Source of the DNA: Clostridiales bacterium
GTDB lineage: Bacteria; Bacillota; Clostridia; Christensenellales; Aristaeellaceae
Direction of reading: 5' to 3'
Length of the DNA stretch: 64,000 bases
Assembly: GCA_019419995.1 (NCBI GenBank)
Contig: JAHZHZ010000006.1
Location: forward strand, 54,300-118,299
Position numbers and translations under genes: made by a program. This document shows, piece after piece, positions 9,328 through 17,937 of this stretch. The notes under the pieces are model-generated. The model worked only from the letters and a program-made list of their open reading frames with translations. It was not told the DNA's origin and ran no database searches. Position 1 is the first letter of the stretch, and each line of letters begins with the position of its first letter.

Positions 9328-10182
9328 TTACAGTAGCGTCATATCCGAGGATTTGCCCCCAGCGCGACGATAAAGCAGCATCACCAAGGCTGTCACCGCC
9401 AACAGCACCACTGACAGCGCCGCCGCAAAGGGCCAGTCCCGACTTTTCAGCAGCTGATCGTGTACCAGATTGCCCATGAGCACATCGTTGGTGCCACCCA
9501 TCAGGTCACTGATAAAGAACAGCGCCAAGCTAGGCACGAACACCAGTACACATCCGGAAATCAATCCCGGTAAAGTCAGAGGCAGTTCTACTGTAAAAAA
9601 CACCCGCCAGGGTTTTGCCCCCAAATCCCGTCCCGCAGACAAAAGGGTCCTATCCAGCTTTTCGGCACTGGAATAGGTGGGTAGAATCATAAACGGCAGC
9701 AGGCTATACACCATGCCCAACAGTACCGCGCCGTGAGTATTCATCATCTGCAGGGGTTTATCCACCAGTCCTAGTCCCATCAACAGGGCATTGATTGGGC
9801 CGCTACCCATCAATAAAATTCGCCAGCCGTAGATGCGTACCAGCGCATTCGTCCAAAAGGGAACCATTACCATCAGCAGCAGAACGCCCCGGGCGCGCCC
9901 ACGGGCCCGGGCCATCATAAGGCCAAAGGGATAGCCCACAAGCACGCAGATTAAAGTGGTCTCCACGCCCAGCTTCAGTGTCTGATAGAATACCTTCGCA
10001 TAGCCTGGTTGAAGAAGCTTTGCGTAATTTTCCAGAGTAAATTCCAAAACCACTCCGTTACCTTCGGGATTGCGCTTTAAAAAACTCAGTATGATGATGT
10101 AGAGAATAGTAGCCCCCACGAAGAGCATCGACCAGAGGATCATAGGTGCAGCCAACAGACCGACGCCGCCTTTGCGCTTCAT
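9328..10182 (-). CDS. potB: Polyamine ABC transporter permease PotB
   Basis: First membrane subunit of the polyamine importer, 284 residues. An N-terminal helix is followed by five more; the EAA-type coupling loop is AGRDLGAKPWRVFFTVELPL. The ATG at 10182 has AAGGAGG 9 bases upstream. The GTG at 10206 would lie before that site and inside the end of potA, so it was rejected. The gap to potA is about 14 bases. Confidence 0.93.
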   Translation of the reverse strand: MKRKGGVGLLAAPMILWSMLFVGATILYIIILSFLKRNPEGNGVVLEFTLENYAKLLQPGYAKVFYQTLKLGVETTLICVLVGYPFGLMMARARGRARGVLLLMVMVPFWTNALVRIYGWRILLMGSGPINALLMGLGLVDKPLQMMNTHGAVLLGMVYSLLPFMILPTYSSAEKLDRTLLSAGRDLGAKPWRVFFTVELPLTLPGLISGCVLVFVPSLALFFISDLMGGTNDVLMGNLVHDQLLKSRDWPFAAALSVVLLAVTALVMLLYRRAGGKSSDMTLL

Positions 10183-10196
10183 ACCTCTTCGCCTCC

Positions 10197-11270
10197 TTAT
10201 GCGCACACCACAGGAGCCTCATCTGGGTTCCAGGAAAGATAGACCCTCTGGCCTACCTCGCCCCGAGCTTGGGCTCCACTGCCGCACAAGGCCAGAATCT
10301 CATGGCCATCCGCCAGGCGGATAGTGGCCCTCATGGATCCGCCCACATAACGCCTATCCATAAGCACGCCCTCCAAGGCACAGTTCCCCTGCTTTTCCGG
10401 TGCAAAGCTCAGTCGTTCCGTGCGCAGACTCAGACACACCTCATCCCCGGCGCCCACACCAGATTCAGCCTGCCGGGCAGGGATGCGCTTTCCCGCGTAT
10501 TCCAGCACCAAGGTATCCGTACCTGCTTCGGCCACCCGGCATTTAAGTAGGTTTGTCTGGCCAATAAATTCTGCCACAAAGCGAGTGGCCGGATGCTCAT
10601 ATACCTTTTCCGGCGTATCCATCTGTTCGAAGCGCCCGTCCCGCATTACGGCAATGCGATCGGACATATTCAGCGCCTCTTCCTGGTCATGGGTGATATA
10701 GACAAAAGCAATGCCCAGCCGCTTCTGAATATCCTTGAGCTCTAATTGCATCTGGCGGCGCAGTTTCAGGTCCAACGCTCCCAGTGGCTCATCCAGCAAC
10801 AATATGTCTGGCCGCAACACCACGGCCCGGGCAATGGCTACCCTTTGACACTGTCCACCGGAGAGCTCCGATGGCATGCGCCGATTGAACCCTTCCAACT
10901 GTACTAGGCGCAGCATCTCTTCCACCTTTTCCCGCCACTGGGGCCGCTTCATGCCTCGCACCCGCAAGCCATAAGAGATATTTTTTTCCACATTCATATG
11001 AGGAAATAGGGCATAATTTTGAAAGACGGTATTCACGTTGCGCTTTTCCGGAGGAGCATTAGTAATGTCCTCACCATTTAATAAAACCCGGCCTCTATCT
11101 GGTGCCAGCAGGCCGGCAACGATGCGCAGTGTAGTGGTCTTGCCACACCCGGAGGGCCCCAACAGAGTGACAAATTCCCCGGCCGCCACGTCAAAGCTCA
11201 GGTTCCGCAGAACTTCCGTATCTCCGAAGGATTTTTCTAGTCCCTCCACTCTCAAAAGCCCATCCGCCAT
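10197..11270 (-). CDS. potA: Polyamine ABC transporter ATPase PotA
   Basis: ATP-binding subunit, 357 residues. It has Walker A GPSGCGKTTTLR, Q-loop NYALFPHM, signature LSGGQCQRVAIARAV and Walker B ILLLDEPLGAL. A C-terminal TOBE domain (about residues 280-355) is typical of PotA/MalK-type ATPases. First gene of the pot operon, with a good promoter 36 bases upstream. Confidence 0.94.
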   Translation of the reverse strand: MADGLLRVEGLEKSFGDTEVLRNLSFDVAAGEFVTLLGPSGCGKTTTLRIVAGLLAPDRGRVLLNGEDITNAPPEKRNVNTVFQNYALFPHMNVEKNISYGLRVRGMKRPQWREKVEEMLRLVQLEGFNRRMPSELSGGQCQRVAIARAVVLRPDILLLDEPLGALDLKLRRQMQLELKDIQKRLGIAFVYITHDQEEALNMSDRIAVMRDGRFEQMDTPEKVYEHPATRFVAEFIGQTNLLKCRVAEAGTDTLVLEYAGKRIPARQAESGVGAGDEVCLSLRTERLSFAPEKQGNCALEGVLMDRRYVGGSMRATIRLADGHEILALCGSGAQARGEVGQRVYLSWNPDEAPVVCA

Positions 11271-11305
11271 TGATGTCGCCTTCCTCCCTGTATAAATCCA
11301 AATTT

Positions 11306-11334
11306 ACTATAACAACTTCCCCCTGGCACTTCAA
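11306..11334 (-). promoter_or_regulatory. Sigma-A-type promoter of the pot operon
   Basis: On the minus strand TTGAAG (11329-11334) and TATAGT (11306-11311) are 17 bases apart, just upstream of potA. Confidence 0.6.
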
Positions 11335-11480
11335 GCACTTTATGTTGATTTTTTGTGCCCTTCGTTACCGATATATACCCGCTGCATCTGCATTTCAAGC
11401 GCAGGTGGATACTCTGACATTTCATGCGCCAAAGTGATGCTTTCGCGCAAAAGCGCTTTTCAATGCCCATTCTTTTATGT

Positions 11481-11486
11481 TATACT
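11481..11486 (+). promoter_or_regulatory. Candidate -10 box for the nfeD-floA operon
   Basis: TATACT lies about 30 bases before the nfeD start. The best upstream match is TTCAAT, 16 bases away, so the -35 element is only fair. Confidence 0.4.
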
Positions 11487-11515
11487 TAATTCGAACCGGA
11501 AAGGAGGAGTGAAGC

Positions 11516-12013
11516 ATGACTGAATTACTGTTCGACCATCCGGTGGCGTTGATCGCGTTGGCACTGGGCTATATCCTGCTGGTAGTAGAAATGTGCATTC
11601 CCGGTTTTGGCATTCCCGGCATTTTGGGAACGATACTGGCGGTATTGGGTGTGGTCACCATGCAACCCTCGCCCATGCAGGCAATGATCCTGGTCATCGT
11701 GTATGTGGCGCTGTTATGCGTGGCACTGGCCATATGCCTGCGCTCCGCAGCTAGAGGCCGACTATCTAAATCCAGGTTGGTCCTCAACGAAGTATCCAAC
11801 CCGCAGGAGAGCTCCGAAACCAATGACTTAAATTATTTTATTGGGAAAATTGGCGCTGCGCACACACCTCTGAGGCCCGCGGGGATCGCCGAATTCGATG
11901 GCGTGCGGCTAAGCGTGGTTTCTGAGGGCGACTTTATCGAAACAGGCGCTCCCGTTCGCGTAGAGCGAGTGGAAGGAAACCGCATTGTGGTGGCACGCAT
12001 TCAAGAGGCTTAA
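11516..12013 (+). CDS. NfeD-like membrane protein
   Basis: Small membrane protein of 165 residues. Two or three helices (about residues 10-80, with the glycine-rich turn VEMCIPGFGIPGILG) are followed by an OB-fold-like C-terminus (about 105-165; IGKIGAAHTPLRPAGIAEFDG). That is the layout of the short NfeD form found next to flotillins. NfeD proteins are thought to help build or regulate flotillin membrane microdomains. An AAAGGAGG site is 8 bases before the ATG. floA follows after about 50 bases. Confidence 0.85.
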   Translation: MTELLFDHPVALIALALGYILLVVEMCIPGFGIPGILGTILAVLGVVTMQPSPMQAMILVIVYVALLCVALAICLRSAARGRLSKSRLVLNEVSNPQESSETNDLNYFIGKIGAAHTPLRPAGIAEFDGVRLSVVSEGDFIETGAPVRVERVEGNRIVVARIQEA

Positions 12014-12064
12014 ACATGGGAATTAATCCCATGCAGCACAATTTATGAAGGGAGTTTGGGAAAT

Positions 12065-13063
12065 ATGGGTATGGATGTGATTCTGTTTTTTGTGATTGCC
12101 ATCGTGGTGATCATCATGCTGGTGGTGTTCTTCCGCTTTTTCCCCATCGGACTGTGGATTTCAGCCGCCGCTTCCGGCGTGCACATTTCCATCTTCTCCA
12201 TGGTGGGTATGCGCTTTCGACGGATCAACCCCAGCAAAGTGGTTCTTCCGATGATTAAAGCCACCAAGGCTGGTCTAAAAGTGAACATGAACGAACTGGA
12301 AGCCCACCTTCTGGCAGGTGGTAGCGTAGATCGAGTGGTAGACGCCCTGATCGCTGCCCAGAGCGCACAGATTCCCCTGGAATTTGAACAGAGCCGGGCC
12401 ATCGACCTGGCGGGCAGAAACGTACTGGAAGCTGTAAAAATGTCCGTTAACCCCAAAGTAATTGAAACCCCTGTGGTAGCCGCTATCGCCAAGAACGGTA
12501 TTGAGTTGCGGGCCAAGGCCAGAGTGACTGTGCGGGCCAACATTGACCGTCTGGTAGGCGGTGCAGGCGAGGAAACCATCATCGCTCGCGTTGGCGAGGG
12601 CATTGTCACCACCATTGGTTCCTCCCAGACTCACAGTGAAGTATTGGAAAACCCTGACCGAATCAGCCATACGGTATTGTGCAAAGGTCTGGATGCAGGC
12701 ACAGCCTTTGAGATTCTTTCCATCGACATCGCCGATGTGGATGTAGGTCGCAACGTAGGCGCTCAATTGCAGATGGATCAAGCGGAAGCCGACCGGCGCA
12801 TTGCCCAGGCCAAGGCTGAGGAACGCCGTGCCATGGCCGTAGCTCAGGAACAGGAAATGCTCGCAGCCGTGCAGGAAATGCGCGCCAAAGTGGTGGAAGC
12901 CGAGGCTGAGGTTCCCAGGGCCATGGCGGAAGCACTGCGCAGCGGCAAATTGGGTGTGATGGATTACTATCAGATGCAGAACGTAGTCTCTGATACCCAC
13001 ATGCGCGATGCCATTGCCGGACGGGATCAGGAACACAAGCCTGAGGAAATTAAAAAGAAATAA
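12065..13063 (+). CDS. floA: Flotillin-like protein FloA
   Basis: Scaffold protein of bacterial membrane microdomains, 332 residues. An N-terminal hairpin-like hydrophobic segment (about residues 5-30) is followed by the sequence AAASGVHISIFSMVGMRFRR, typical of the FloA/UPF0365 family. The SPFH-like domain comes next, then an Ala/Glu-rich coiled coil (about 245-310; QAEADRRIAQAKAEERRAMA) used for oligomer formation. The ATG at 12065 was chosen over an upstream TTG that would sit on the ribosome site. It forms an operon with the nfeD-like gene and the small protein downstream. Confidence 0.95.
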   Translation: MGMDVILFFVIAIVVIIMLVVFFRFFPIGLWISAAASGVHISIFSMVGMRFRRINPSKVVLPMIKATKAGLKVNMNELEAHLLAGGSVDRVVDALIAAQSAQIPLEFEQSRAIDLAGRNVLEAVKMSVNPKVIETPVVAAIAKNGIELRAKARVTVRANIDRLVGGAGEETIIARVGEGIVTTIGSSQTHSEVLENPDRISHTVLCKGLDAGTAFEILSIDIADVDVGRNVGAQLQMDQAEADRRIAQAKAEERRAMAVAQEQEMLAAVQEMRAKVVEAEAEVPRAMAEALRSGKLGVMDYYQMQNVVSDTHMRDAIAGRDQEHKPEEIKKK

Positions 13064-13100
13064 GCATGCACGTCATTTTCAATAATAGGGAGGCGAAGCC

Positions 13101-13574
13101 ATGGATGGATTGGTAGCCCTGATTGTCCTGATCGTGATCGGCAGCTTGTTCTCCCAGAGTAAAAAGAAGAAGCGCGGCAGAAGCGGGCCTTCCGCCGCCG
13201 CTTCCTCTAAGCGGACCGGGAAATCCAAGATTCCCTATGCTCCGGTGCAAGAGCGGGCTCAGTTGAAGGTAAAGCCACAAGCAAGGCCCTCGAAGCCCAA
13301 TTCTTCTGCCGATGTCGTGGCCGCCATAGCCTCAGTAAATGACGAAGCTGAAGGCAGCATTTCCACCCAAGGAAACTTTTCTACCCAGGGTGAAAGTCCC
13401 GAGGAACACGCGGTCCATCAGGCCCTCATTGCCGTCCAGGAGGCTATGCAGCACCAAGAGCAGGAAAAGCTGGAAAGTTTGCAGAATGCGAGGCTTGAAG
13501 AGTTGCGTACCGCAGTAGTCATGAGCGAGGTGCTGGGCAAACCCGTCGCCCTGCGCCGCAGGTACAGGTATTGA
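13101..13574 (+). CDS. Small membrane-anchored protein of unknown function, floA operon
   Basis: 157 residues, not recognised. Residues 2-17 are hydrophobic (DGLVALIVLIVIGSLF) and are followed by a strongly basic stretch (KKKKRGR), so the chain is predicted to be anchored by its N-terminus with the tail in the cytoplasm. The middle is rich in Ser/Ala/Pro and probably disordered. The last 60 residues are Gln/Glu-rich and helical (ALIAVQEAMQHQEQEKL). It has a good GGGAGG site, starts 37 bases after floA and ends at a terminator, so it is probably the third gene of the nfeD-floA operon. A role with FloA is inference from position only. Confidence 0.75.
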   Translation: MDGLVALIVLIVIGSLFSQSKKKKRGRSGPSAAASSKRTGKSKIPYAPVQERAQLKVKPQARPSKPNSSADVVAAIASVNDEAEGSISTQGNFSTQGESPEEHAVHQALIAVQEAMQHQEQEKLESLQNARLEELRTAVVMSEVLGKPVALRRRYRY

Positions 13575-13579
13575 TTTCG

Positions 13580-13607
13580 CCGCCCCGTGTTTACGGGGCG
13601 GTATTTT
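13580..13607 (+). terminator. Terminator after the nfeD-floA operon
   Basis: Stem CCGCCCCG/CGGGGCGG with a 6-base loop, followed by TATTTT. Confidence 0.85.
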
Positions 13608-13628
13608 CCATTACAGGAGGTAAGCTTT

Positions 13629-14372
13629 ATGGACAAGATCCGCATACTCACTGGCGACGACGATGAAGGTATGCTGCTGGTCATGCGGAAAATCATCGAT
13701 CGCGCTGAAGGTTGCGAACTGGTGGGCGAAGCTCGAAACGGCGACGAACTGATCCGTCGCTTTGATGAAACGCAGCCAGACGTAGTGCTGATGGATGTAG
13801 AAATGCCGGGCATGAACGGCATTGAATGTGGCAAAGCCATTCAGGATCGCAATCCCAAGGCCATCATCATCTTCGCAACAGCACATGAAGAATATATGAA
13901 AAATGCCTTCGAGCTCTACGCCTTCGATTATCTGGTAAAGCCCTTTTCAGTAGATCGAGCGCTCAACACCCTGGCCCTGGCCCGCGAACGGCTCAACGAA
14001 CGGCGCAGCGTACATGCGGCCCGTCCCGCCGGAGACGGCCCCCTTCAACGCATGATGATTCGCCATCGGGAAGGAGTAAGCCTGGTCAATCCTCAGGATA
14101 TTCTAATGGTGCAGCGGGAGGACCGCTCCACCGCTATCCTTCTGCGAGACGGAAGAAAATTGCTTACCTCAGATCCTTTGGGAGAAATTGCCGACCGTCT
14201 GGATGGCGATACCTTTTTCCGATCCCACCGCAGCTACATCATCAATCTAGATCAAGTGGACTCTATCCTGCCCTATGGCCGTTGGACCCATGTGGTGCGC
14301 CTGAGGGGAACCCGGGAAGATGCGCTGATCACACACGAAAAATTTGAGGAACTGGAAAAGCGCTTTGAATGA
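13629..14372 (+). CDS. LytTR-family response regulator
   Basis: 247 residues. The receiver domain (about 1-120) has the acidic pocket GDDDE, phospho-acceptor Asp56 in VVLMDVEMPG and the Lys in YLVKPFS. The LytTR DNA-binding domain (about 140-245) contains DTFFRSHRSYIINLDQV, the family's best-conserved stretch. Start at 13629 has AGGAGG 8 bases upstream; the longer frame runs into the terminator. No sensor kinase gene is adjacent, so its input and targets are unknown. The LCP gene downstream has its own promoter. Confidence 0.92.
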   Translation: MDKIRILTGDDDEGMLLVMRKIIDRAEGCELVGEARNGDELIRRFDETQPDVVLMDVEMPGMNGIECGKAIQDRNPKAIIIFATAHEEYMKNAFELYAFDYLVKPFSVDRALNTLALARERLNERRSVHAARPAGDGPLQRMMIRHREGVSLVNPQDILMVQREDRSTAILLRDGRKLLTSDPLGEIADRLDGDTFFRSHRSYIINLDQVDSILPYGRWTHVVRLRGTREDALITHEKFEELEKRFE

Positions 14373-14445
14373 CGTTTCGCCCCGGAACTGACTGAATTTT
14401 TCACAATATTGCCTACATTCACCCTTTTCCGCCGGGTTTGTGCTG

Positions 14446-14474
14446 TTGAGCGGACATTTAAAAAATGCTATAAT
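14446..14474 (+). promoter_or_regulatory. Sigma-A-type promoter of the LCP gene
   Basis: TTGAGC (14446-14451) and TATAAT (14469-14474) are separated by 17 bases. It lies inside the longest open frame of the LCP gene and therefore rules out starts upstream of about 14481. Confidence 0.8.
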
Positions 14475-14492
14475 ATATGGGTATCATGAAAA

Positions 14493-14520
14493 GTATGCTC
14501 CGGCAGGTGCCGGAGCATAC
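14493..14520 (+). promoter_or_regulatory. Hairpin in the 5' leader of the LCP gene
   Basis: A perfect 12-bp stem (GTATGCTCCGGC with its complement) closes a four-base loop, AGGT. It starts about 12 bases after the expected transcription start and ends 24 bases before the TTG start codon. No T run follows, so it is not a terminator. mRNA protection or translation control are possible roles. Confidence 0.55.
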
Positions 14521-14544
14521 ACATTGGGAAAGGAAGGTTGCCTC

Positions 14545-15876
14545 TTGCCTGATTATGATTCCTACCGCCGCGACCCCCGTCGCAGTTCCGGTGCACGACC
14601 GGTTCGCACCAGTGCGCGTCCTCAGGGTGCCCGTCCCCAGGGTACTCGCCCTCAGGGTGCCCGTCCCACCGGTGCCCGCGCACCTCAGGGGCGGCGCCCT
14701 GCGCCCCGCAGACGCCGCAGACGCGTTCAGCCCCGCTTCATCGTTATCGCCATCATCGCCATTGCGCTGATTGTGACACTGATCGCACTATTGGGTGGCG
14801 GCGGGAAGGAACAGTCTATACAGCCCAATGCTACTCCCACGGCAGCGCCTCAGAATGGCATGGGCAATGTCACCATATCGCAGAATCCCGATGCTAACGC
14901 AGATCCCGCCGCAACTACCACGGACGGAGAGACCACTACCCATACCACCCTGGCAGACTGGTTGGGTGATGAAGATGCGGAATTGACGGCTCTTTCGGAA
15001 GAAGAACGGGTAAAGGTCACTGATCTGAGCGTCAATCCCAATCTACCCAGCGAATGGCTGAACGTACTTCTGTTGGGTACCGATGAACGCACTCTTACCG
15101 AAAGTGCCCGTACCGACGCCATGCTGATCTGTTCCATCAACACCACCACTGGCGAAGTCAAACTCACTTCCATCATGCGTGACACCGCCGTGGAATTTGA
15201 CGATTTGGGCAAATATAACGGTACCTACCGCATCAATTCCGCCAATTACTTTGGTGGTCCGGAATTTGCCATGAAAACCGTCAACGAGTGTTTCGATATG
15301 AACATCCAGTATTATGTAACGGTCAACTTCTTCGGCTTCCAGAAAGTAGCTCAGGCACTCGGCGGCATTGAAGTGGATATTTCTGAGGCGGAAATGAACG
15401 AAATCAACAAGCGCCAAAAGGAACAGGCACGCATCGCCTACAATGCCGGCATCGATGAATCTGACCAAGAAAATGTGCTGCTGGAGACCTATGGTGAAAA
15501 CGTACACCTCAATGGTCGGCAGACTTTGGCCTACGCTCGCATTCGTAAATCCGACAGCTCTGACAATGACTTTAATCGTGCCGAACGCCAGCGCACGGTG
15601 CTGATCAAGCTGATGGAGAAGCTGCGTGGCCGCAGTGCCGGAGAGATTATGGCACTGGTAGTCAGCCTTTCAGACAATGTAGCCACCAATATGGACCTGA
15701 ACACAGTGGCCGAAATTGCCATAACTGTGCTCAGCAGTGATATGACCGATGTAGAAACTTTGCGCCTTCCGGAAGTGGGTACTTATAAAGAAGAGCGCCG
15801 CAATGAACAGGAAATGTTCTATGATTGCGATTGGGAAACCAACTCACTGACACTGTATAACTTTATCTACGAATAA
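14545..15876 (+). CDS. LCP (LytR-CpsA-Psr) family wall glycopolymer ligase
   Basis: Enzyme expected to move teichoic-acid or other anionic glycopolymers from their lipid carrier to peptidoglycan outside the cell. 443 residues if it starts at TTG 14545, which has AAGGAAGG 7 bases upstream and lies after the promoter. The cytoplasmic tail (residues 1-65) is disordered and Arg-rich, with RPQGA/RPQGT repeats. One helix follows (about 68-90), then a Thr/Pro/Asn linker. The LCP domain (about 170-440) has LLGTDERTLTESARTDAMLI, SIMRDTAVE and the RQTLAYARIRKSD stretch whose arginines bind the pyrophosphate. Confidence 0.9.
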   Translation: MPDYDSYRRDPRRSSGARPVRTSARPQGARPQGTRPQGARPTGARAPQGRRPAPRRRRRRVQPRFIVIAIIAIALIVTLIALLGGGGKEQSIQPNATPTAAPQNGMGNVTISQNPDANADPAATTTDGETTTHTTLADWLGDEDAELTALSEEERVKVTDLSVNPNLPSEWLNVLLLGTDERTLTESARTDAMLICSINTTTGEVKLTSIMRDTAVEFDDLGKYNGTYRINSANYFGGPEFAMKTVNECFDMNIQYYVTVNFFGFQKVAQALGGIEVDISEAEMNEINKRQKEQARIAYNAGIDESDQENVLLETYGENVHLNGRQTLAYARIRKSDSSDNDFNRAERQRTVLIKLMEKLRGRSAGEIMALVVSLSDNVATNMDLNTVAEIAITVLSSDMTDVETLRLPEVGTYKEERRNEQEMFYDCDWETNSLTLYNFIYE

Positions 15877-15942
15877 ATTCATGTGAAAGTTTCTGCCCGC
15901 CGCAAAGCGACGGGCAGGCTTCCAATCAGGAGGCAAGCCTTC

Positions 15943-16371
15943 ATGAACATCGCTTTTTTTCTGAAGCCAAAATCTGAGGTCACTTACTTGTACGACGATA
16001 TGCCTCTGCCCGAGGCCCTCCATATCATGCAATGCCATGGTTATAGTTCCGTACCCGTAATCAATCGGGAAGGCTCATACCTTTGTGCTGTAAGCGAAGG
16101 GGACTTTCTCTGGTCCTTTGCCCAGACTGACGGAGACTGCCTCAAATTTTCCTCTGCCAAGAGCGCGGGCGAAAAGCGCGTAGGAGATATCCTGCAAAAG
16201 AGGCGCAATCCTTCTGCGCACATCAACACCCCTATCGAGACCCTCCTGCTGCGTACTGCAGAACAAAATTTTGTTCCTATCGTAGATGACCGTGGGATTT
16301 TTATTGGCATAGTTACCCGGCGAAATGTGATTAACTACTTCCTGCATCCCCAGTCGTCAGGAAATATCTGA
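15943..16371 (+). CDS. CBS-domain pair protein
   Basis: 142-residue cytoplasmic protein made of two CBS domains (about 10-70 and 80-140). The second ends PIVDDRGIFIGIVTRRNVINYF, a standard CBS signature. Such pairs usually bind AMP, ATP or related nucleotides; the partner is unknown here. The start at 15943 has AGGAGG 8 bases upstream. A GC-rich hairpin without a T run (15893-15917) separates it from the LCP gene. Confidence 0.85.
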   Translation: MNIAFFLKPKSEVTYLYDDMPLPEALHIMQCHGYSSVPVINREGSYLCAVSEGDFLWSFAQTDGDCLKFSSAKSAGEKRVGDILQKRRNPSAHINTPIETLLLRTAEQNFVPIVDDRGIFIGIVTRRNVINYFLHPQSSGNI

Positions 16372-16467
16372 ATTTATTTCAAACGGCGTGTCAAAAATTT
16401 TCCTTTCCACCGTCCAAGATGGGTGAGCGTGAATATTTGCAGCAGTCGTGTTCCACGGGAAAAATTT

Positions 16468-16502
16468 CCGGCTCTGACAGATTTCTCCTCTGTCAGAGCC
16501 GG
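16468..16502 (+). promoter_or_regulatory. Strong hairpin in the leader of the NhaC gene
   Basis: A perfect 14-bp stem (CCGGCTCTGACAGA with its complement) and a 7-base loop lie 70 bases before the NhaC start. Only ATCTTT follows, so it is either a weak terminator after the CBS gene or a control element of the antiporter gene. Confidence 0.5.
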
Positions 16503-16571
16503 ATCTTTGCACGCACGCATCGTTTTCCAGTTTCCTAAAACCCCCTTTGGCAATCGGAGGTTGATCAAGCA

Positions 16572-17888
16572 ATGGATCTGCTCATATCATTTGTCCTGTT
16601 CATGGCCGCCATGTTCCTGAGCCTGACCTGTGACATCAGCATGATTTTCCCCCTATTGGTGGGCCTGTTAGCCTTTTCTGTAGCTGCCTTACATCGAAAG
16701 TTTTCTGTAAGCAACGTCGTTAGAATGTGTCTTGCCGGTATGAAAGAATCCATGGTGGTTGCGGTCATCATGCTATTGATCGGCTGTCTGACCTCCCTGT
16801 GGCGCCAGAGTGGCACCATCGCTTATTTTACCTATCATGGGGTACGTCTGATTCCTTCGCAAATCTTTGTGTTGGCCGCTTTCATACTCTCGGGTCTGAT
16901 GTCCTACGCTCTGGGCACTTCCTTTGGCGTCGCCGCTACCATGGGCGTAATTTTACTGACCATTGCTCGCTCCAGTGGCGTTTCTACGGCACTGGTGGGG
17001 GGAGCCGTAATGTCAGGTCTCTACATTGGCGACCGAGGTTCCCCTGCCGCCTCCAGTGCCAGCTTGGTAGCTAACGAAACTCGCACATCCCTCACCCGCA
17101 ACATTCGTCTGATGTTTCCATCAGCACTGCTACCCATGATTCTATGCGCTTTGCTGTACCTGCTCCTATCTCTGTTCAGCCGCCCGGACCAGGTAAACAC
17201 AGAACTGCTCACGGCCTTTTCTGAAGAATACAACCTGTCAGCCTGGTGCCTGGCTCCCACGCTGCTGCTTCTGGTGCTGGCTTTTGCAGGTATGAAAATC
17301 AAGTATGTAATGCTCGTCGATATTGCCTTCTCAATTGCCGTGACACTGATCCTGCAAAAAGCCCATCTTGGTGAAGTACTGCGTATGACCATGATGGGTT
17401 ACATGCCCCACAGCGCACAGCTTGCACCCATCCTATCTGGTGGAGGCTTGGTATCCATGTTGGAAGTCGTAGCCCTTCTGTTTCTTTCCAGCGGCTGTGC
17501 CGGCATCTTCGAAGGAACCGGCATGCTGAGTGGCATCGAAGGGGCGCTAAAAAGGCTCAGTGGGCAGATCGGACGCTTTCCCACCATGATCATCGCCAGC
17601 CTTGGCGTATGTGCGGTATTTTGCAACCAGACTATCGGCATCATCATGTGCCGCCAGTGTATGGCTGGTAACTATGCCCAGAGTGATGAAGGCCGCACGG
17701 AACTGATGCTGGACATTGAAAATTCTGTGGTGGTATTAGCAGGTCTGGTGCCCTGGTGCATTGCCAGCAGCGTGCCTTTGCGCACTATGGGTTGCGGCTT
17801 TTCTGCCTTGCCCTTTGCTGCCTATCTGTACCTGCTGCCCCTGTGTTGGATGTTCAAATTGCGGCTAAAGCGCCGCACCACCGCATAG
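16572..17888 (+). CDS. NhaC-family sodium/proton antiporter
   Basis: Integral membrane protein of 438 residues with about 11 helices. GTSFGVAATMGVILL and GGAVMSGLYIGDRGSPAASS are the conserved half-helix motifs of the NhaC family. It is expected to exchange Na+ for protons, or to swap organic acids as some relatives do. GGAGG is 11 bases before the ATG. A CDF exporter follows after 49 bases, so the pair may be an ion-homeostasis operon. Confidence 0.85.
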   Translation: MDLLISFVLFMAAMFLSLTCDISMIFPLLVGLLAFSVAALHRKFSVSNVVRMCLAGMKESMVVAVIMLLIGCLTSLWRQSGTIAYFTYHGVRLIPSQIFVLAAFILSGLMSYALGTSFGVAATMGVILLTIARSSGVSTALVGGAVMSGLYIGDRGSPAASSASLVANETRTSLTRNIRLMFPSALLPMILCALLYLLLSLFSRPDQVNTELLTAFSEEYNLSAWCLAPTLLLLVLAFAGMKIKYVMLVDIAFSIAVTLILQKAHLGEVLRMTMMGYMPHSAQLAPILSGGGLVSMLEVVALLFLSSGCAGIFEGTGMLSGIEGALKRLSGQIGRFPTMIIASLGVCAVFCNQTIGIIMCRQCMAGNYAQSDEGRTELMLDIENSVVVLAGLVPWCIASSVPLRTMGCGFSALPFAAYLYLLPLCWMFKLRLKRRTTA

Positions 17889-17937
17889 CTTTGTTGAGCG
17901 GGGCTTACGGTCCCCATCTGAAAGGGAGGTCTCTGTT

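Noticed and set aside
12275..13036. Long minus-strand frame (253 codons) inside floA
   Set aside because: Antisense shadow of floA; composition and codons follow the floA frame and there is no start signal.
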